A DNA stretch of 64,000 nucleotides, taken from assembly GCA_028289345.1 (NCBI GenBank), contig JANQQL010000033.1, positions 186,001-250,000 on the forward strand, in the 5' to 3' direction. Both the position numbers and the translations under genes were made by a program. The stretch's first letter is position 1. The number at the start of each line of letters is the position of its first letter. Positions 60,912-64,000 of the stretch are shown in pieces. The stretch comes from Planctomycetota bacterium (GTDB lineage Bacteria; Planctomycetota; B15-G4; SIAN01). The notes beneath the pieces are model-generated. The model did not search any database and was not told the DNA's origin. It was given only the letters and a program-made list of their open reading frames with translations.

Positions 60912-61841
60912 ATGAGCACTGATTCGACCCACGCCTTGGCGCCTCTCGGGAGGCGCATCCGTCGTTGTCTGCCTGGGGGGGCAGCGCTTCTGACCGGGGC
61001 CCTGTTGGCCGTCCCGTCCCAGGCGCAATGTGTGGTTTCGGGACCCTCGTCCCTTGACCCGGGCCTGATGACCTCAATCACCACGACTTGCGATCACCCG
61101 TTCTTGTCGCTCCTGCAGTTGGGAGTCGACCCGAATTTCCTGCCCGGCATCAACCTGGTTTTGACCAATGGGGTGCCGCAGGGTGGAGGCAACTACAGCT
61201 CCACCTTCAACGCCCAGGTCCCTTGGGTTTCCGCATTCGATGATCTTTACTTCCGCGCGTTCGCCCTCGACACGGTCAACGGCGGGATCGACACCAGCAA
61301 CACGTTGCGTTCGTCCTTCTTCCAGGGTGAGCGGGTCTACCGGGAATCGGAGCCAGGCCTGTTCGTCATCGAGATGGAGTTCGAGCAGCCCGTGGATGAC
61401 TGGCAGTTCGAGAATGCCGAGTCCGGTTTCAGCGGAAGTGGCTACCTAGTCTGGAAGGGCTCGAATCACTTCAATCAATGCGGAAACGGCATCATCACTT
61501 TCCCGATTCAGGTCGACACGCCGGGTCAGTATGCGCTGGCGTTGCACTCCTATCACGTGGGTGGTCACGAGAACAACGACGTGTGGGTGTTCATCAACGA
61601 TCGCGACTGCAAGAAGGTTTTCTCCTCGGGCACTGGCAGCTGGGTCTGGACCACCGCGGTCGATCCGGGCAATGGTGGTTACAAGGAAACCCTCGACGCG
61701 GGCATTCACTACCTGAACTTCTCCGCTCGCTCCAAGGACTTCTGCATCGACCGGATTCACTTGTTCTCGTTGGACGAGTTCTCTCGCAGCCAGATCGAGG
61801 ATCTGGGCTACGACATGTCGAATTTCAATTACGAGCAGTAA
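60912..61841 (+). CDS. Secreted protein with C-terminal carbohydrate-binding-like domain
   Basis: A 309-residue protein with a long signal peptide (hydrophobic GGAALLTGALLAVPSQAQ, cleavage expected after SQA). The central region is beta-rich. Residues about 165-290 (SGYLVWKGSNHFNQCGNGIITFPIQVDTPGQYALALHSYHVG, ENNDVWVFINDRDCKKVFSSGTGSWVWTTAVD, LDAGIHYLNFSARSKDFCIDRIHLFS) follow the jelly-roll pattern of CBM6-like/galactose-binding-like modules. Four cysteines could form disulfides. Function and ligand unknown; it ends before a strong terminator, so it is probably a single-gene unit. Confidence 0.75.
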   Translation: MSTDSTHALAPLGRRIRRCLPGGAALLTGALLAVPSQAQCVVSGPSSLDPGLMTSITTTCDHPFLSLLQLGVDPNFLPGINLVLTNGVPQGGGNYSSTFNAQVPWVSAFDDLYFRAFALDTVNGGIDTSNTLRSSFFQGERVYRESEPGLFVIEMEFEQPVDDWQFENAESGFSGSGYLVWKGSNHFNQCGNGIITFPIQVDTPGQYALALHSYHVGGHENNDVWVFINDRDCKKVFSSGTGSWVWTTAVDPGNGGYKETLDAGIHYLNFSARSKDFCIDRIHLFSLDEFSRSQIEDLGYDMSNFNYEQ

Positions 61842-61870
61842 TCGAGACGTCAAACCCTCTTGATTCTTCC

Positions 61871-61904
61871 GAGGCCGCTCCTGCCGGGGGCGGCCTCTTT
61901 TTTT
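61871..61904 (+). terminator. Rho-independent terminator of the secreted protein gene
   Basis: A GC-rich hairpin with arms 61871-61878 (GAGGCCGC) and 61890-61897 (GCGGCCTC), an 11-nt loop and a following run of seven T. It starts 30 bp after the stop codon at 61839-61841. This is the clearest intrinsic terminator in the window. Confidence 0.85.
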
Positions 61905-62542
61905 GTTGAGGTGGGGTGGTTCGCGAGGGGGGCGGCGTGGGGTCGGGTTTCTCCTCCGCCGTCGGGGGTACACTGGCCCTATGCGTGATTGATTGGGGTT
62001 TGGCTCGCTCGGCGCCCGTGCCAGATTCGCGTGGCTTGGTGGACCGGGGGGGCTGACGACGCCGGCTTGGACCGCCACGGCGGAGGAGAAACCCGACCCC
62101 ACGCCTTTCCGCACGTGCGAGTGGAGGAAGATGGGGATTGGGGAGCGATCGCTCCTTGTCGAGGTGTGGGGCGGGCGTCGTTCACGAGTTTTCGTCCCTC
62201 GTCCCCAGAGTGGGTCGCCCAGCTCGTCCCTCTTTGCGGACAGTGCTCTGCTTGCTGTCAGACGTTGCCGGTTCAGACCCTTGCTTCTTGCTTGGCCCCT
62301 CGAGTCTGCGACCCGAACGCACGGGACTCTTGATGCTGGTCTTGTGGCCCGGCCAACGAACAGCGACGAGAGGGCGATTCCACTGCCCGCGATGGGCGCA
62401 CTTGTTCGGAGCCGCCTGCGGGGAAAGCTTCCTCACCGCCCCCGGGAGGGCGAATGGGGCGCGGCGACCGGGGGGACTGCGCGGGCTGGGCGGAGAGCTA
62501 TCATGCTCCTTAGGGAGACGGGGGATCGATGGGACGGGACGG
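61905..62542. other. About 640-bp stretch without a convincing gene
   Basis: Between the terminator and the sulfatase start no open frame has recognisable protein features, a ribosome site or a family match; the frames present are GC-rich and lack domain motifs. No tRNA, rRNA, RNase P, SRP or tmRNA signature was recognised either. It may be a long promoter/leader region of the sulfatase gene or hold an unrecognised small RNA. Confidence 0.4.
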
Positions 62543-63847
62543 ATGATTGCAGGGATTGCGCTGACGGCCGCGTTGCTTGGTCTGGGTGACAAGCGACCGA
62601 ACATTCTGGTCACGATCATCGATGACGTCGGCCGGGACGTGGTGGATTTCTATGGGGTGGGTGCTGTGGAGGAGCAGCCGCCGACTCCTTCCATGGACTC
62701 GTTTGCCACCAAAGGGATCACCTTTCGGAACTTCTGGAGCATGGCCACGTGCTCGCCGACCCGCGCTTGTTTCTTGACGGGTCGCTATCCGTCGCGCCAT
62801 GGATTGGGTGCGATTGTGATCGGAGACTCGATCACGCTTTCCGAAGACGAATACACCTTGGCCGAAGCGCTGCGCGACGACGGCTACACCACGGCCTTGC
62901 TGGGCAAGTGGCACCTCGGGTGGAAATACGATCGATTCACTCCCCAGATCGTGGGGGGCTTCGACTGGTTCTCCGGGACGAGGGGCAACATCGGCGATTT
63001 CTTCCAACACACCGAAAACGTGACGTTTCCCGGAACTTCGTTCACGACTCGGACGACGAGTTACGACACCACCTGGATCACGGACCTCGCGATCTCAGCG
63101 ATCTCGTCGTTGCCGGAGCCCTGGTTCGTCGTGGTGTCCTACCACGCAGCGCACAAGCCGCTGCATGTTCCCCCTCAAGAGCTCCACTCCCAAGGGGAGC
63201 CCACGGACAAGACGATCCAGTTCCTCGCGATGGTGGAAGCGTTGGACACAGAGTTCGGTCGGCTGCTGGATGCGGTGGACCTTTCCGACACGACCGCGGT
63301 GCTGATGGGCGACAACGGGCCGGTGAGTGGCAGGACCCAGTACGTTCCGGCCGGCCGCGGCAAGTCGACGACCTTCGAGGGAGGGCTGAACGTGCCGATG
63401 GTCGTCGCGGGCTACGGGGTCAATCCACGGCACGTGGGAGTTCAGACCGAGGCTCTGGTCGACGCGACCGACTTCTATGCGACGCTGCTGGGGTTGGCAG
63501 GGGTGCGTTCCAAGGAAGCTTTGGAGCTGGATTCCGTCAACTTTGCCCCAGTTCTGCGCAACCCGTGGGGTCCCTCCCCGCGTTCCTGGATCTATGCGGA
63601 AAGACTGAAGCCTGTTGGCCTGGGGCCATGGAACATCGTCCAGGTTGCGATCCGGGAAGCGGACCGGAAGTTGCGCATCGACGGCGAAGGCGATCGCTTC
63701 CTCTACGACATGACCTCCAGTGATCCTGACAACGCGCAGTTGTGTGGTCCGGCATGCTCCGGCTTCAATACGACCCCGGCCGATCAGGCACGGGCCGATG
63801 CACTCCAGGCGCTGCTCGAAAGCGTGTTCGGCTTCGCGCTACCCTAG
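62543..63847 (+). CDS. Sulfatase family protein
   Basis: A 434-residue arylsulfatase-type enzyme. Short hydrophobic start (MIAGIALTAALLGLG), then NILVTIIDDVGRD (metal aspartates D27 and D28), and the formylglycine motif C70-S-P-T-R in MATCSPTRACFLTGRY, the type I sulfatase signature. Later motifs include LLGKWHLGW, VVSYHAAHKPL and MGDNGP. It should hydrolyse sulfate esters after FGE conversion of the cysteine; the substrate is unknown. The ATG at 62543 gives the short leader; a longer frame upstream lacks a plausible signal. Confidence 0.9.
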   Translation: MIAGIALTAALLGLGDKRPNILVTIIDDVGRDVVDFYGVGAVEEQPPTPSMDSFATKGITFRNFWSMATCSPTRACFLTGRYPSRHGLGAIVIGDSITLSEDEYTLAEALRDDGYTTALLGKWHLGWKYDRFTPQIVGGFDWFSGTRGNIGDFFQHTENVTFPGTSFTTRTTSYDTTWITDLAISAISSLPEPWFVVVSYHAAHKPLHVPPQELHSQGEPTDKTIQFLAMVEALDTEFGRLLDAVDLSDTTAVLMGDNGPVSGRTQYVPAGRGKSTTFEGGLNVPMVVAGYGVNPRHVGVQTEALVDATDFYATLLGLAGVRSKEALELDSVNFAPVLRNPWGPSPRSWIYAERLKPVGLGPWNIVQVAIREADRKLRIDGEGDRFLYDMTSSDPDNAQLCGPACSGFNTTPADQARADALQALLESVFGFALP

Positions 63848-63897
63848 CACCCACGGCGGGATACAGTCCCCATAACCACCGGGCGAGGAGGGGCGAG

Positions 63898-64000
63898 GTG
63901 GAGTCGGAAGGCAATCCAACGCGATCGCTTGGTCGAACCGCGGACCTCATTGCCCGCTTCGCCCGGCTCTTGCATGAGAGCGGCGCTCCTTCGGACCGAC
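63898..64000 (+). CDS. Partial CDS, N-terminal fragment; possibly threonine/serine exporter-like
   Basis: A GTG at 63898 preceded by GAGGAGGGG begins an open frame running off the right edge. The 34 residues (VESEGNPTRSLGRTADLIARFARLLHESGAPSDR) resemble the start of ThrE/YjjP-type threonine/serine exporter family proteins (ARxLHxxGAPSxR). The evidence is too short to be firm; other families with an N-terminal helix are possible. Confidence 0.4.
   Translation, partial: MESEGNPTRSLGRTADLIARFARLLHESGAPSDR

Noticed and set aside
58486..61077. Long minus-strand open frame across hscA and iscX
   Set aside because: It is the mirror of strongly coding DNA on the plus strand; the plus-strand products have full family motifs, while the antisense product has none. 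High GC makes such long shadow frames common.
62140..62300. GGTTCAGACCC-type T-arm-like sequence near 62268 as a tRNA
   Set aside because: No acceptor stem, anticodon arm or D-arm could be paired around it, so it is a chance match.
61993..62589. Possible 198-residue protein in the gap before the sulfatase gene
   Set aside because: The frame lacks a ribosome site and any domain pattern, is Gly/Arg-rich as expected from GC-rich DNA, and runs into the sulfatase start.

Overview
The window is GC-rich, gene-dense DNA from a Gram-negative bacterium with a lipopolysaccharide-bearing outer membrane. The evidence for that is a heptose activation cluster, a WaaF-type heptosyltransferase, an LpxL/HtrB-type acyltransferase, a WaaP-type core kinase and several lipoproteins. 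Secreted NPCBM-domain and sulfatase proteins, a very large Ser/Thr kinase, an FHA-fused sigma-54 activator, several GroEL copies and an archaeal-looking oligosaccharyltransferase best fit a deep-branching Planctomycetota-like lineage, with Myxococcota-like bacteria as the alternative. This placement is inference; there is no rRNA in the window. Start codons are often GTG or TTG, and many neighbours overlap by 4 bp (ATGA/GTGA).

Layout: 1-6364 (minus strand) is a respiratory complex I operon, nuoA-E-F-G-H-J-K-L, cut off inside nuoL at the left edge. It lacks exactly nuoB, C, D and I. From 6482 to 13342 (minus) lie a lipoprotein, an FmdB-type zinc ribbon, grpE, dnaJ, and then groEL-groES-groEL. 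A good intrinsic terminator separates dnaJ/grpE from the groE genes. From 13577 to 22132 (plus) are an NPCBM-domain secreted protein, radC, a Trm112-like protein, a metallophosphoesterase, yidC and two tandem membrane-anchored SGNH proteins.

22389-28667 is a tightly packed set: nrdR, a degenerate NrdD-like ATP-cone protein, and smc. It runs by 4-bp overlaps into an envelope-polysaccharide run (28664-39202): LpxL-like acyltransferase, deoxyhypusine-synthase-like protein, bifunctional HldE, a second heptose kinase, a second heptose nucleotidyltransferase with a histone-H1-like tail, a double-domain WaaP-like kinase, two glycosyltransferases, a lipoprotein and WaaF. 39195-47943 is a signalling block: FHA-GAF-sigma54 activator, giant Ser/Thr kinase, secreted unknown protein, and an MglA-like GTPase fused to a degenerate histidine-kinase core.

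47972-51208 (minus) holds a membrane-anchored protein with carboxypeptidase-regulatory-like repeats and a stand-alone cysteine desulfurase. 51431-55084 (plus) encodes a YugP-like membrane metallopeptidase, an FTCD_C/FchA protein and an STT3/AglB-like oligosaccharyltransferase. 55257-60759 is an ISC iron-sulfur operon, iscR-iscS-iscU-iscA-hscB-hscA-iscX, without fdx; it could supply clusters to the Fe-S-rich complex I encoded at the other end. The window closes with a secreted protein, a strong terminator, about 640 bp without a convincing gene, a sulfatase and the first codons of another gene.

The most unusual items are the NrdD-like pseudoenzyme between nrdR and smc, the GTPase/histidine-kinase fusion, the archaeal-type oligosaccharyltransferase, the H1-tailed heptose nucleotidyltransferase, the double WaaP-like kinase and the complex I cluster without its Q module. 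All assignments come from reading the sequence; no database search was run.
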